A stretch of DNA of 64,000 nucleotides from Typha latifolia (taxonomy: Eukaryota; Streptophyta; Magnoliopsida; Poales; Typhaceae): the NCBI GenBank assembly GCA_019914945.1, contig CM034111.1, positions 4,650,001 to 4,714,000 on the forward strand. Direction: 5' to 3'. The notes beneath the pieces were generated by a model. That model searched no databases. It had not been told where the DNA came from and was given only the letters and a program-made list of their open reading frames with translations. This document shows, piece by piece, positions 54,701-62,290 of the stretch (position 1 is the first letter of the stretch; the number at the start of each line of letters is the position of its first letter). Made by a program: the position numbers and the translations under genes.

Positions 54701-57700
54701 CAAATGATAGTGATCTATAAATATTGCCGATGCAGAAGCTCTAAAACAAAATTTTTAACTAGCCACGACGGAAGTTGCAAAACAGATCTTTGGTAATAGA
54801 TGGAAGTGGAAACATAGACACTGCATCATAAACTAGGTATACTGAACTCCACATTGAACTGCATAGAAAGGTATACTAATGACTTTAATAACCTGCAATG
54901 GAATCCTAGATTTTCTATATTAGGTCCTCTTTTTTTCCTTTTATGCTATCATTCTAGTCAAGGATAGCCATGCCGATGAGAAAATGGCACCCGGCACAGG
55001 GTCGTGTCAACCCGTGCCACACAAATATTGTTTAAAAAACTCCCGCTTTAATGCCTACGCTACCACCTTAGATAAAATATAACTAGCCTCCATTTAGGTC
55101 CCGCCTAGGTGACCCACCTTAGCATCTTATATTATATTTTAATATGTAGATTGACTCTAAAATTCAAAATTTTTGTATATGTTGATGATTTAGTGGATTC
55201 TTTTAGCTTGCTATAGTTCTTAAGAAGAATGCATTAGTATACAGTTTAGATTGTAGGTATTAATTTTAACTTCTTCGCTAACAATTATTTTTTTATTTTT
55301 TAACCATCTTGAATTCTGAGCGCTCGTCTAGGCACCCGCTTAGCGCCTAGGCACTACATAATCCCCTATCAGCCCATCTACCACCTACAGTCTTTTAAAA
55401 TCGTAATGCGACATAAGTTGGATGTCAGGTCCCAAACTTGTTAAGGGCTAGGTTAAAGAGAGAAGAAAGTTGAACTAAGATAAGAAGAAAGAAAGGAGAA
55501 GTAGAAGAGATTAAGGAGGAATTTAAGATTCCTTCTTCAAATCTCATCAAAAGGTAAATTTTTATTGTATTCTCTTAAGTATTTCTTTTGTTTTACACTT
55601 TAAAAGTTAATTTGGGATATAAAAATAATAGATCTAGCATTTTGGTACTAGATTTATGAAAAATAAAATATAGGAATCAAAGAAAATTTTTCATTTTCCC
55701 CAAATTTTGCTCCAAATTTTAAAAATCCAAAATTAATATGTCAAATATATTCAAATTAGGTCAAAATTGGTATAATATGTTAGATTAACTCCATATGAAT
55801 TATTTTGATGGTAAGCCTGCAACATGTTACAAGCTTAAGGCTTATAAGCCCGCAACTATTAAAATTGTTTTTTTTTCAAGTAAAGGCTTGAGGACTTACA
55901 AGACTTACGTCTGCAACCGCAATCACTAAGGACCCCTTTTTTGCAAGCTTGCATAGCTACAAGCCTGCAAGTACGGCTTTTTCTTTTCTTTTCTTTTTTG
56001 GTCTTGTGGGCTTACAATTGCTTGCGCGTTAAAGCCAGCAACCACCTTATAAGATATCACGAACTTAGTAAGTTTTAAATTTTTTTGGGAGAGGAATATG
56101 TTTATTTTGGAGGAAAATTGAGAATATATGAGAGAGGATTTCAAATAGGATTGTCATTATTATTTTGATGTGACATGCAAAAGTGAAAAATCATTTTTTT
56201 AGGAAATATTGAGGATTTGTCATATAAATAGTATCAAAATTTTGTTATTAAATTTCTAAAATGTAAATGCTAGTCATTTCAAGGGTATATTTGTAAGTTG
56301 AGATTAGACTCTTTTTATTTTTCTCTCCTTCTCACCTTTTGAACTTGGTTAGGAAAAAGTTGGTCTTTGGTTACCGAACATGATTAGTGGTCCCTAATCA
56401 AGCTCAGGGAAATTGTTTAGTCTCAAACTAAACGGGAGCTAAACTCTTTTCTGTTTAGGGTTTAGCATTTTACTTGCCATAGAAACACTTCTATCTTCAT
56501 GCCTTCTCAGTCTATACGAGTTACGGTCAAATAAATTATAAGAAACAATTTTCATGCAACTAGAAACCTATGAAGTTATCGAAAGAATGATCACAAAAGA
56601 AAAACCAATAGGTAATAAGATCTTAAAACACATAGAAGCTAATTCTTTAGAGTTAGCTTAACATAAATTTGTTAAAAGCATAGATCTCAGTTTCAGCGAA
56701 CTCTGATCTAGGCCGAAACCAGCCGGTTGACTGATTTTGGCGCTGCTGCAAAAAGAGAGAGAGAGAAAGATAGCTGCTGAGAGAGAAGGGGAGATATAGC
56801 AGACTAACGATTAGAGGGATAGGGAGGAAAAGAGATTTTTAAGCTTTATTTATGAGTAATTATTATTTTCTTATAATTTTTTCTAAATTTTTAGAAATTT
56901 CTCAATATTTTTAAATAATATTTAGAATTGTATTTAATCAAAATAGTTTGATCCGATACAGACAACCGATACGTATCGTTTTGCTAAACAGCCGATCCCG
57001 ATCTCGATACCGATTTTCGAAACCTTGGTTAAAAGCTTAACATCAAGGATCTATGATCTCCAATATTCTAGACATAAAAGAACAAAGTGATAATGTCTCA
57101 TCAAACAAAGGTGTGTAAGCTAGAGATATAATTCCTAGAATCAAGAAGATTACCCAATATAAGATTGCAACTATTTGAACTCATTATGGTTATAGCATCT
57201 TATGAAAGAAATAAAGATAAAGAAGAAATGAAAAGGGTATCAATGGCAAGTAGAGATTGGTATCTCCCAGGGCTTCATTTAATCTATGCTAATTTATCAT
57301 GCATTCACTTGTCAAAAAAGATGATGAATAAGAATGATCCAATGTGATTCATTAAAGAATCTTTTCTTGGTCAAGGATTATTAACATATTATGTAGATTT
57401 TTTAATGTAAATCACTCATTTCAAACACCCTATAAGGGAGAACTCAAAAGGGAATTTCTCAAATTTGATGGTAGAAGATAGATAATAATGCTCAATATAG
57501 AAATTAAAGCTTTTGAATCCATTTCTTTCAATATAAAGGCACTCCAAATATATAGTTCTTCATAAGTAATCTGAAAAAATTTAAATCATAAGAAATAAGT
57601 AGAAAATTTATAATTTTCATGTCTAATAAACTAATACTATTAAACCTTGTGGATTTGCAACTAATAGGTATATTTGACTTCACAGCAATGCTTTGAAGCA

Positions 57701-59687
57701 TCATTAATTTTTGACATGGCTTGTATCAGCCATAAACGATCCAAAATGGGGGTTAAGACCAAGATGTCCCTTTACTTTTCGGCCCAATATAGGTCGTATC
57801 ATCATATTGACCAATGTTGGAGCTGATACATAGAAACAAAATTCTGAATTCTTTTTTTTTCTCTGTATGGGCTAGATGTGAATCAGATCATAAGTTTGGA
57901 CCCAACCTAAATCTAATATGGGATATTAATTATCAATGTCCTAAGCCCCCTGTTTTACATGCTCTCTCCTTTTTTCTTCTCTTTATGTGCTTCTCTTTCT
58001 CCGGTGATAGATTCAGCCAATCTAAGTCACATCTAGCATGGTGTAGCTCTAGGGAGGTGGTTGCCAATGAAATTTCCTTTTTGTTGCTTCTTTTTCTCTC
58101 CTTAGTCTTTCCCTTTTCCTTTTCCTTTTACCAACTCTTTCAGTCACCTACGTTCTCATAGATCTGCAGGAGAGCGCTCGATTCAAAGCTTCATCAAAGG
58201 TTGCAGGACATTCGCATGTAGAGGTGGTTTCCAACCACCTCTTTCTCAAAGGTAATTGCTAGCTTCCTCTTACAAAGTGGCTTCTGACCTCTTTTGTCCT
58301 CGAGCAACATTGAGGAGCACAGTTACTTACTAGACCCACCCAAGTTCGACATTGTTCTTAGTATTTTCACTCTTCATACTATGTTACTACTAATTTATGT
58401 GAATAATCTAAACTTCTTGTTTTTTTCTGCTATATTTATATTTCTAAACTATCTATTTCATATCATTTTTAGAAGTGAGACAATTTAATATTTAATTTAA
58501 AGTTGAAACAACAGAGATACAGTCAATAAAGATGATACATATAGTTTCTTTTTCTTTTTCTTTTTCTTTTTCTTTTTCTTTTTCTTTTTCTTTTCCTTTT
58601 TTTGAGGACCAAGACCAACATATACAATCTTGAATTTAATAGGCTTTATCCTACATTTTCATTCTAGGTGAAGAATATGTAGTTGTATGTCCTTTGTTTA
58701 TTATAACCGACAAAATATACTCAAGATGTGCCTATAGATATATAAACATACACAGTGAGTTTGTTGCATCATTGATTGAACTAGCAGAATAAAAGGGCAT
58801 AGCATTCATTAAGTTACAAAGAGTTCCAATACAAGATCATAAAGCATTACATATTCTCCAGAATTTAACCAATTTGGAGATGAGCCACAAGCCACATTAA
58901 GCAGTAAATGCATTCAGTCAGGCATGTAGCATAGCTATTGTTAAGCAACATTAACCTCAAGGAATAATGTTCACCATGAATAAAGTTCCTAATTATATCA
59001 CATTTCATGTAACAGCACTACAAATCAAACTAACACAATATTATTGGTGTCTCTGTAATTATTTATTCAGAATGCTAGAATTTCATTGGAATACACTACA
59101 TCATATATGTCATCTGGGCAGCACATGAGCTATCGCATTTACCAAAGGAACTAACTAGACCACATCAAACTCCTACTCCCTGTTCAAATTACTCAAGAAT
59201 GCCTGTAGCACATTAAGTTTTTATCTCAACCAGTTAAAGTTCAACATATAAATTCCAGCACGTTAACCACATCAAACAATGGTTTTGAAAAGATATATGT
59301 ATATCAGCAATTAGAAACAATTCTAAAAATGACTAGGGAAGCAAAGCTCAAGTGATGGGTCAGAGATCATGTTCGAGGGATAACAGATTTCTATATTTCC
59401 TAATACATAGCAGTTAATGATATCCACTGCAGGAATTGCACGAAAGACCTAGTAGAACATATGAGTCATGACCTCAAATTAATCAAATAATGGCTATTAT
59501 TTCTTTGGCACTTCCATATCTTGCACGATAATATTATTATATACCACCTCAAAATCGAGATTTTGACTCAAACTTTACTGAGCTCATCGCTACCTCGGCA
59601 AACGAAAAGAAAGATCCAAGAACTTACAGACTTATCCGCAGGAATCGGCAGCCCGTCAAAGATCCCTCTGTTCCTTCCGGAGCTCAT
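9707..59687 (-). CDS. SEC8: Exocyst complex component SEC8 (EXOC4)
   Basis: Subunit of the eight-protein exocyst that tethers secretory vesicles to the plasma membrane; in plants it serves pollen-tube and other polarised growth. I assembled 26 exons (high-low): 59687-59628, 54637-54425, 54330-54157, 51886-51782, 49398-49289, 48995-48819, 44919-44754, 44672-44566, 41672-41368, 41268-41102, 40938-40823, 37793-37726, 34963-34845, 34754-34705, 27053-26953, 22750-22638, 22566-22459, 18281-18084, 16320-16235, 14024-13826, 13723-13646, 10861-10760, 10658-10584, 10096-10001, 9919-9870, 9794-9707. Phases close perfectly: 3,231 bases, 1,076 residues (Arabidopsis SEC8 is about 1,050). Recognisable blocks include [11 protein letters not shown], the Sec8 N-terminal domain (residues about 21-160, with LDQIEGIAK), [73 protein letters not shown] and NLPFEALLAFI. 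All introns are GT-AG except the one at 9920-10000. A His-rich linker ([10 protein letters not shown]) lies in exon 20. Confidence 0.97.
9920..10000 (-). other. SEC8 intron 24, apparent GC-AG intron of 81 nt
   Basis: Exon 24 ends ...CCATTTGAG and exon 25 starts GCCTTGCTAGC. Joining them gives the conserved NLPFEALLAFI. The segment between starts GCACTT, not GT, and ends CAG. It is 81 nt (27 codons) and has no in-frame stop, so an unspliced transcript would stay in frame and insert 27 residues. No GT lies close enough to the end of homology to serve as a conventional donor. The +5 and +6 bases do not match the usual strong GC-donor pattern GCAAGT, so splicing may be weak. Confidence 0.7.
10320..10520. 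repeat. GC-rich GTGCCG/GGCATG patch in SEC8 intron 23
   Basis: A GC-rich island in AT-rich intron DNA, with GTGCCGTGCCGC near 10321, CCACGTGCCGGTATGCCGC near 10465 and CGGCACGGCTG near 10501. The same word set recurs at 23350-23450, 24540-24600, 24960-25080, 40065-40125, 42895-42945 and 54970-55020. It appears to be an end or fragment of a dispersed repeat family of unknown class. Confidence 0.45.
11790..13200 (+). pseudogene. Decayed coding-like tract of unknown origin in intron 21
   Basis: Base composition changes here from intron-like to balanced and codon-like. Several short + strand frames follow each other with interruptions: 11790-12122 (110 aa), a stretch at about 12300-12462 reading [19 protein letters not shown] and [13 protein letters not shown], and 12468-12707. 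No frame is long and I recognise no family motif. Most likely it is an old transposon or captured gene fragment on the strand opposite SEC8. I cannot assign it. Confidence 0.3.
15366..15690. repeat. ~120-bp tandem repeat, about 2.6 copies
   Basis: In SEC8 intron 19. Each unit runs GATxTTAATATGTAGTCAxT, GCATACATA..AATGATA, CATGCATTA, AGAGCTA, AAAAGAAGGC, TTTATT and GTAGATGTTAA. Copies start near 15369, 15489 and 15612, and the third is truncated. Divergence is moderate. There is no coding potential. Confidence 0.75.
17660..18060 (+). repeat. CGATCC/GATACG repeat family, copy 1
   Basis: In SEC8 intron 18, next to exon 18. A pyrimidine-rich tract with a CTT microsatellite (17741-17774) is followed by AGTAATATTTAAAATTTTAC, then GATCCGATCCAGACGACCGA, AATACATATCATTTTTCAAA, GATCTCGATCCCGATTTTTT and AACCTTGG. 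The same order of words appears at 48190-48345 and 56900-57032 in the same orientation. It is a non-autonomous repeat of unknown class. It ends only about 25 bases from the exon 18 donor. Confidence 0.6.
19826..20310. repeat. Diverged tandem duplication, period about 290 bp
   Basis: In SEC8 intron 17. The segments at 19832-20020 and 20115-20305 share AAAxATTTCTCAA, TTTTAGTAGTAA, TGATGAT, TTTGCAAGATxxTTTCACTT, TAGCAA and AGGCTAATTTAGCTTTG in the same order. The similarity is clear by eye but imperfect. There is no coding potential. Confidence 0.65.
23340..24090 (+). mobile_element. Unnamed ~0.8-kb repeat, copy A (SEC8 intron 15)
   Basis: A GC-rich start (GTGCTAGTAGTGGCATGACA near 23350, GTGCCGTCTGGCACAG) leads into an AT-rich body and ends at another GC-rich patch (GTGCTAGTGGCATGCCAGGG near 24043). 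Its body matches 39290-40120 over its whole length in the same order: GAAxATTGTAAAATT, GACGTTACAA, AACATTxTCGTAT, CAAAGTCTTTGATC, CAACTAGATATTA, TATTATGTGTTGAAT, TATGGAGTGTTTAAT, GTAGGTTTTAATA. It encodes no protein. It is likely non-autonomous DNA-transposon material, but the class is not determined. Confidence 0.6.
24530..25085. repeat. GC-rich GGCATG/GTGCCG repeat fragment
   Basis: Two GC-rich clusters, 24540-24620 (CGGCATGTGGCACAAGG, GGTGTCGCATGGCACCCC) and 24965-25085 (GGTGTCGTGCCGTGCCGTGT), bracket purine-rich sequence in SEC8 intron 15. They share words with copy A and with other GC-rich patches in the window, suggesting another member or fragment of that family. Confidence 0.4.
25900..26240 (+). 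mobile_element. LTR-like fragment in SEC8 intron 15
   Basis: A purine tract (CACAAGGGAGAGACTTTG near 26065) precedes T-rich sequence with a TATA-type box, ACCTATATAAAGG near 26144, then TTTGAGGCTAATGAATATTT. A polypurine tract followed by a promoter-like U3/R region is typical of a retrotransposon 3' LTR. No internal genes or second LTR are recognisable, so confidence is low. Confidence 0.35.
27359..27660. repeat. 151-bp tandem duplication
   Basis: In SEC8 intron 14, just beyond the 3' end of the LINE. Copies at about 27359-27509 and 27510-27660 share TGTCTAGATCTACAGT, CACTTAATTGATGGAA, AGGACAGGCCAAC, AAAAACTTTTGAGT, TTAGACACCCTA, AATGCTACT and ATGAGTAG. Spacing between matching words is 151 bases. 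Confidence 0.8.
27964..28302 (-). pseudogene. LINE RNase H domain (remnant)
   Basis: A 112-residue open frame reading VKVNADGA, then [17 protein letters not shown] and [14 protein letters not shown]. The acidic residues of NADGA, AEGWA and ESDS correspond to the D-E-D pattern of plant LINE C-terminal RNase H domains. The frame ends soon after, truncating the domain relative to intact elements. Part of the LINE at 27735-32540. Confidence 0.85.
28405..28665 (-). pseudogene. LINE zf-RVT (zinc-binding) region remnant
   Basis: An 86-residue frame with [20 protein letters not shown], the Cys-x2-Cys...His pattern that plant LINEs carry between reverse transcriptase and RNase H. The expected final Cys after HLFF is not at its usual place (SYKY). 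Frameshifted relative to the neighbouring RT frame. Confidence 0.75.
29216..29922 (-). pseudogene. LINE reverse transcriptase remnant
   Basis: Two overlapping frames. The upstream one (29922-29581) reads [18 protein letters not shown], the conserved RT finger/palm motif, then LLYVDYML in place of the FADD/YADD catalytic box, so the second catalytic Asp is lost. The downstream one (29584-29216) reads [12 protein letters not shown] and [19 protein letters not shown], typical of LINE thumb sequence. A frameshift joins them at about 29582. Confidence 0.88.
30811..31761 (-). pseudogene. LINE endonuclease (EEP) remnant
   Basis: The minus-strand frames 31761-31426, 31453-31238 and 31158-30811 together cover an exonuclease/endonuclease/phosphatase-type domain. 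Visible are [10 protein letters not shown] (the catalytic-Glu motif LLETH), [11 protein letters not shown], and [16 protein letters not shown], in which LDHAP stands for the usual SDHAP histidine motif. The domain is split by frameshifts and is no longer functional. Confidence 0.85.
32089..32535 (-). pseudogene. LINE 5' ORF start with DUF4283-like region
   Basis: Starts [19 protein letters not shown] at 32535, reaches an in-frame TGA at 32404-32406, and continues in the same frame to a DUF4283-like segment ([30 protein letters not shown]) ending near 32089. DUF4283-type N-termini are common in plant LINEs. The single in-frame stop separates two otherwise compatible halves. Confidence 0.7.
35000..37700. 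other. SEC8 intron 12, no recognisable element
   Basis: Intron sequence of ordinary AT-rich composition. A C/T-rich patch at 36230-36410 (repeats of CTCCCCCTCA-type words) opens a 129-residue + strand frame, but its low-complexity Pro/Ser/Leu content argues against a gene. I see no LTR, TIR or coding motif here. Confidence 0.5.
38280..38700. other. Purine-rich, codon-like patch in SEC8 intron 11
   Basis: A stretch with fewer A/T runs than its surroundings. The + strand frame 38307-38678 is open for 123 residues with a Lys/Arg/Glu-rich middle ([14 protein letters not shown]). It has no recognisable domain or splice context, and its purine bias can explain both the open frame and the composition. 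Probably a repeat fragment. Confidence 0.3.
39085..40130 (+). mobile_element. Unnamed repeat, copy B (SEC8 intron 11)
   Basis: The same family and orientation as 23340-24090, with matching word order through the AT-rich body. It is bounded by GCCGTGCTATGGTGGCACAT near 39087 and GTGTGCTGGCGACACGTCAG near 40065. It is longer than copy A because of an extra internal segment (about 39375-39530). No coding content. Finding two long copies in two introns of one gene supports a real interspersed family. Confidence 0.6.
42060..42370 (+). mobile_element. Solo-LTR-like segment in SEC8 intron 8
   Basis: Starts near TTGATGTCTAGTTATTTGTC. It contains a clear promoter box CTCTTTATATACAGCTGTAG (about 42204) followed by GAGAAGCAGATATGGGCAGTGAATAATATTATC-like sequence, a CT/TCTG microsatellite (about 42260-42287) and CGAACACCTTTAACA. 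This architecture is typical of a copia LTR. No internal retrotransposon genes adjoin it, and exact ends and target duplication are not resolved. Confidence 0.5.
42478..42865. mobile_element. Foldback / long-TIR MITE 1 in SEC8 intron 8
   Basis: Perfect 13-bp ends CAAAGTATTTATT (42478-42490) and its complement (42853-42865). Inverted similarity continues through most of the element: TCTCATCAA, CCATC/CTTxCCCTC, CTCTCCTCTCT, CCTCCCACCTCAAAAC, CTCCCTC. The arms are roughly 160 bp each, around a centre near 42660. No protein is encoded. The target-site duplication is not clear. Confidence 0.75.
42945..43360. repeat. Large inverted repeat 2 in SEC8 intron 8
   Basis: Arms of roughly 90 to 190 bp meet at a 15-bp perfect stem, TTGAATAAAAACTTA (43142-43156) with its complement (43168-43182), around an 11-base loop. 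Outward from it, GCCCTAGC-TGAGGAGGAAGAAA and CTTGAGGC on the left (from 43065) match the complement on the right (to 43254), and CGCCGTCGACCTC words match further out. Both strands therefore show similar broken frames containing GCPSLRRKK. The GC-rich outer part resembles the GGCATG/GTGCC family. Confidence 0.75.
46190..47460 (+). mobile_element. Decayed LTR-retrotransposon debris in SEC8 intron 6
   Basis: An LTR-like part with repeated GATGAATAGTACAGATGAAC-type words (46205-46270) and a promoter box CACACCTATAAAAAGGAAC (about 46438) is followed by a fragment encoding [11 protein letters not shown] at 46827-46859, close to the DASDxAIGGVL motif of Ty3/gypsy RNase H. Then come a 45-bp minisatellite and another T-rich LTR-like stretch with ATCTATTTAAATC near 47447. 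Heavily degraded. Confidence 0.45.
46952..47110. repeat. 45-bp minisatellite, 3.5 copies
   Basis: Units start at 46952, 46997, 47042 and 47087 (the last partial). Each begins CTGAATCxTTGCATCATC and ends TGAACTGAAAAACTAGGAG. Copies are nearly identical, differing at about one base each, so the expansion is recent compared with the decayed element around it. The period is a multiple of three, but the frames contain stops. Confidence 0.95.
47461..48345 (+). repeat. CGATCC/GATACG repeat family, copy 2, with pyrimidine-purine hairpin
   Basis: In SEC8 intron 6. The left part has GCCGATCCCGATCC and TCGGCCGATCCCGCCCGATA; the right part (48190-48345) has AATAATATTTAAAATTTATA, CTGATCCGATACAGGCGACC, GATACGTATCATTTTTTGAA and CTTGATCCCGATATTGAG. 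Between them a CT-rich tract (about 47545-47700) is followed by a long GA-rich tract (about 47717-48080), able to pair as an imperfect hairpin. Long open frames here are low-complexity artefacts. Confidence 0.6.
48494..48695. repeat. 100-bp tandem duplication
   Basis: In SEC8 intron 6, about 120 bases from exon 6. Matching words TTTGTGTTGACTATCA, TTGAACCC, TTAAAATTTGC, AACTGCA and CATACTATTATCATGATG recur with a 100-base offset. No coding potential. Confidence 0.8.
49400..51780. other. SEC8 intron 4, no recognisable element
   Basis: Ordinary AT-rich intron. Two modest open frames (49721-49909 and 51115-51387 on +) have no recognisable domain and no splice context. Nothing else stands out. 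Confidence 0.5.
52540..53340. repeat. GC-rich-ended repeat with internal AT palindrome, SEC8 intron 3
   Basis: A GC-rich block at 52570-52870 (GCAGGGCAGCACTCCGGCCA, GGCGGCTACAAGCG) and an AT-rich end with an alternating-AT palindrome at about 53205-53246 lead to CCCCCTAGGTGCTAGGTGG (near 53281). The CTAGGTG/GCCTAGG word type recurs at 55090-55385. This suggests a transposon-derived repeat, class unknown. Confidence 0.4.
54960..55395. repeat. GCCTAGG/GTGCC-word repeat, SEC8 intron 1
   Basis: Begins with GCCATGCCGATGAGAAAATG and GGCACCCGGCACAGGGTCGT, has GTCCCGCCTAGGTGACCC (55099), then an AT-rich middle, then GTCTAGGCACCCGCTTAGCG and CCTAGGCACTAC (55325-55357). It shares words with the repeats at 24540, 42895 and 53281. 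It encodes no protein. Confidence 0.4.
56695..57035 (+). repeat. CGATCC/GATACG repeat family, copy 3
   Basis: In SEC8 intron 1. Starts GGCCGAAACCAGCCGGTTGA, has a short GA tract (56753-56770), then TAAATAATATTTAGAATTG, TTTGATCCGATACAGACAAC, CGATACGTATCGTTTTGC, GCCGATCCCGATCTCGATAC and CGAAACCTTGG. Its final 130 bases match copies 1 and 2. It is the shortest and cleanest copy of the three. Confidence 0.6.
58545..58603. repeat. (TTTTTC)n microsatellite
   Basis: About nine hexanucleotide units, one interrupted (CTTTTCC) near the end, in SEC8 intron 1. Probably length-polymorphic. Confidence 0.9.
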
Positions 59688-59695
59688 CGTGGCAT
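59684..59695 (-). promoter_or_regulatory. SEC8 minimal uORF overlapping the start codon
   Basis: On the minus strand the sequence before SEC8 reads GGATGCCACGATGAGCTCC. The first ATG opens a three-codon uORF (Met-Pro-Arg) whose TGA shares two bases with the SEC8 ATG. The main start was chosen because its frame continues as [19 protein letters not shown], matching SEC8 N-termini. A stop overlapping a start suggests termination-reinitiation control, provided the transcript starts upstream of 59695. Confidence 0.65.
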
Positions 59696-60000
59696 CCAAT
59701 CTGAGACAAAAATTAGAGATCTGAGACGGAGATCGAGATCCGAGGAAACGAGAACGGAGTTGGAGAATTCGGGGGTTAGGAGGACCTCCGGATCTATTCG
59801 AGGACCAGCGAGCTCATCGACGGGAATAGCTGGGTTTGGATTGGAGGTATCGAGATCGGACGGGGGATTTTGTTCTTCAACCCTTTGGGGGAGACTCGGG
59901 GAAGCTGGAGATTTGAATAGGTGCAGGAGGACGATGTCACGATGGAAGGGGAAGAACGCTGAGTCCAGCTGGACCCTGGGAAGAGATGATCATATCACGG
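59688..60000 (-). promoter_or_regulatory. SEC8 5' leader and proximal promoter
   Basis: A GC-richer, CpG-containing stretch just upstream of the SEC8 start, with C/T-rich words on the minus strand (TCCCCGAGTCTCCCCC), as expected for a constitutive plant gene leader. A seven-codon uORF (MSSLVLE) lies at 59794-59817. No TATA box is evident. The leader starts somewhere between 59700 and 60000. Confidence 0.5.
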
Positions 60001-60146
60001 GCCAGGCTGGCTTCGGGCCGGGCTGAAATAGACTAGCCCATAAGGTTTCAGACTCGAGCCGAGGATTCGGGCTAGAATGCGGGTCGGGCTTTCGGGCATG
60101 AAAACGGGTTGGGTTTGTGGAGGTAGCGCGTGGGCAAAGAAAGGCC

Positions 60147-60300
60147 TAGGGCTGTCAAAATAATCAAGCCGGCTTGAGCTCTGCCCGATAAGGCTCAATC
60201 AAGCTGAGCCCGAAAATATGTTGAGCCAAGCTTGATCTTGAAGCTAGGCTCAAAATTAAATTCAAGCCAAGCTTGATCCCAAGCCGGCTCGATAAGGCTC

Positions 60301-60348
<48 letters not shown>

Positions 60349-60665
60349 TGCTTATAGTTTTCTAACACAATTATCTTTATTACTTGTAATTTATATTTTA
60401 GTAATATCTATATCTTTATGATTGAATTAGGTTTTATTTCAAGCTTACTCGGGCTCAAAAATGACTTAAATTGATAAGGCTTGAAATTACTAATTGAGTA
60501 GCTCGTTTAAGCTCGAGCTCAGCTCGAGTTCGAAATAAGTTCAAAATTAGCTCAAATAGAAATTATTTCAATTCAAGCTAGATCACAGAGCCAGGCTCGA
60601 GATTAATTTCAATCCAAGCTTCATTAGAGTCAACCTCAATCAAACTCAGCTAGTTTACACCCCTA
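60147..60665. mobile_element. hAT-like MITE upstream of SEC8
   Basis: Ends TAGGGCTGTCAAAATAATC (60147) and, on the complement of the other side, TAGGGGTGTAAACTAGCTG (60665) form diverged terminal inverted repeats. Inside are many AGCTCGAG, GAGCCAAGCTTGA and GGCTCGATAAGGCTC words typical of a widespread plant hAT-type MITE family. It carries (AT)20 at 60303-60342. No transposase is present. The 8-bp target duplication expected for hAT was not resolved. Confidence 0.65.
60303..60342. repeat. (AT)20 microsatellite
   Basis: Perfect alternating AT tract inside the MITE at 60147-60665. Another shorter one lies at about 60998-61018. Confidence 0.95.
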
Positions 60666-62130
60666 CCCTAAGACCGAGGTGACTTATGTATATCAATATA
60701 TTAAAATATTATTCTTTTATATATATAATGCTTTTAATAAAGTGATTAATGAGTCGCTCTCCCCGGAGAGGCAGTTCTTATATAGATCAAAATCTAATTA
60801 AAGAAACATATGTATAACAAAAAAAAAAATATAAAAAATATGTATATAAGTGTATCTAAAATCTAAATTACCAATAACTATCCTAAGCTCTTAAACTTAA
60901 AAGCAAATGACCAACACAATTATTCCTTTAACTTCACTAAATATCTACAATAGCATGAAAATCCTTAATTATATATGTATCATATATAATGTACTTATAT
61001 ATATATATATATATATATGCAAGGTTAACATAGACCAAAATTAAAATTCATAATGACTTAATCCAGATCTGAAAATTAATTCTTATTTGAATTACTTAAG
61101 AATTAATCCAAGTATGAACTTAATATAGATATGAACTAAGTTGAAGCTCTTTCTGATCTGCCCTAGGCTGGGATTGTTTCAGATCTGATTTAAACTGGAA
61201 TAAATCCAGATCCAAAATCAGTACAAATGTGAAACTAATTCAGCACCAAATGGCTCTCAAAAAGACTTGGATACTGAAATTACTTGGATCATGAACCAAT
61301 CTGAAATTATTGCAAACTTGGACATATGATAAAAGTTAAGCCAACAAATAGATAAATATCTAGCAATATAATTATATATGAGATAAAGGTAAATTTGCAG
61401 CTGCATAGAACTGGTGAGGACAACAACACAAAAATTTTAAAAGGTCAAGTATGATTTCTAAATGCATAACTGGACCTTCAAATATAAGTCGGCTCAATTG
61501 AAAGAAAAAAATATATTTATTGAGAGGGCTAGTTTGGTAAAAACCCTGTTGTCGTATAAAATTATGTCAATTGTATGTTAGGAAAACAACCAACGGGAGG
61601 TAAAAGTTGGAAACAGGAGCCTTGTTTGCTCTGAGTTTAGAAATTTCTTCTGAACTGGTTCAGTAATTAAATATTTTTTTATTTTTATTTTATAATTAAT
61701 TAAGTTTATTTTTAAAAAAAATTAAGACTAAAAAATAAAACTAACTAATTGAGTTCGAGGCTTAACCTCAAACGAAACAAAGTTAGCTTTTTGGTACTTA
61801 GCTTAAGCATTGGAGCAAAAGGAGCTTTGACCAAAATCATCAAAGAAGAGAGGGCAGGCACATTAGGAGACACATGGTCATATGGATAGAAGATCAAGAA
61901 CTGGTCAAAGTCCCAAAGGCCTATGCATCCATGTTGGCATCCCAAATTCAGAGTGCATGGAGTGGTTGTACATGGAGATCTTTAGTTTGGATTCTGGATC
62001 ACTGTACTACTTTGGCTCAAGGCTTAGTTTAATTCATATCATGGAGAATACCTCCTTTTCTTGGGTAGTATCCTTAAAAGTACAGATGCAAATATATATT
62101 CTTAAATTCCATAGGGGTTTAATTAGGGTT
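60666..62130. other. Intergenic AT-rich sequence, no element recognised
   Basis: Between the MITE and the GC-rich patch upstream of the peptide gene. It contains short AT runs (60998-61018) and an open frame on + at 61882-62241 without a recognisable domain. No gene supported. Confidence 0.5.
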
Positions 62131-62290
62131 TATCATAAGGGTGGGAGACCAAAGACTTGTTCTTTTGTTAAGCCCAAGAGGAGCTGCTCCTTTTGCCAGT
62201 TTCCAGCACCGGCAGCCGGCAGGGCAGCCACCACAGTGTGAGCAGCTGCCATCCAAAAGTCCAGACAAGCCTTCCTGACAGCCGGGTCGC

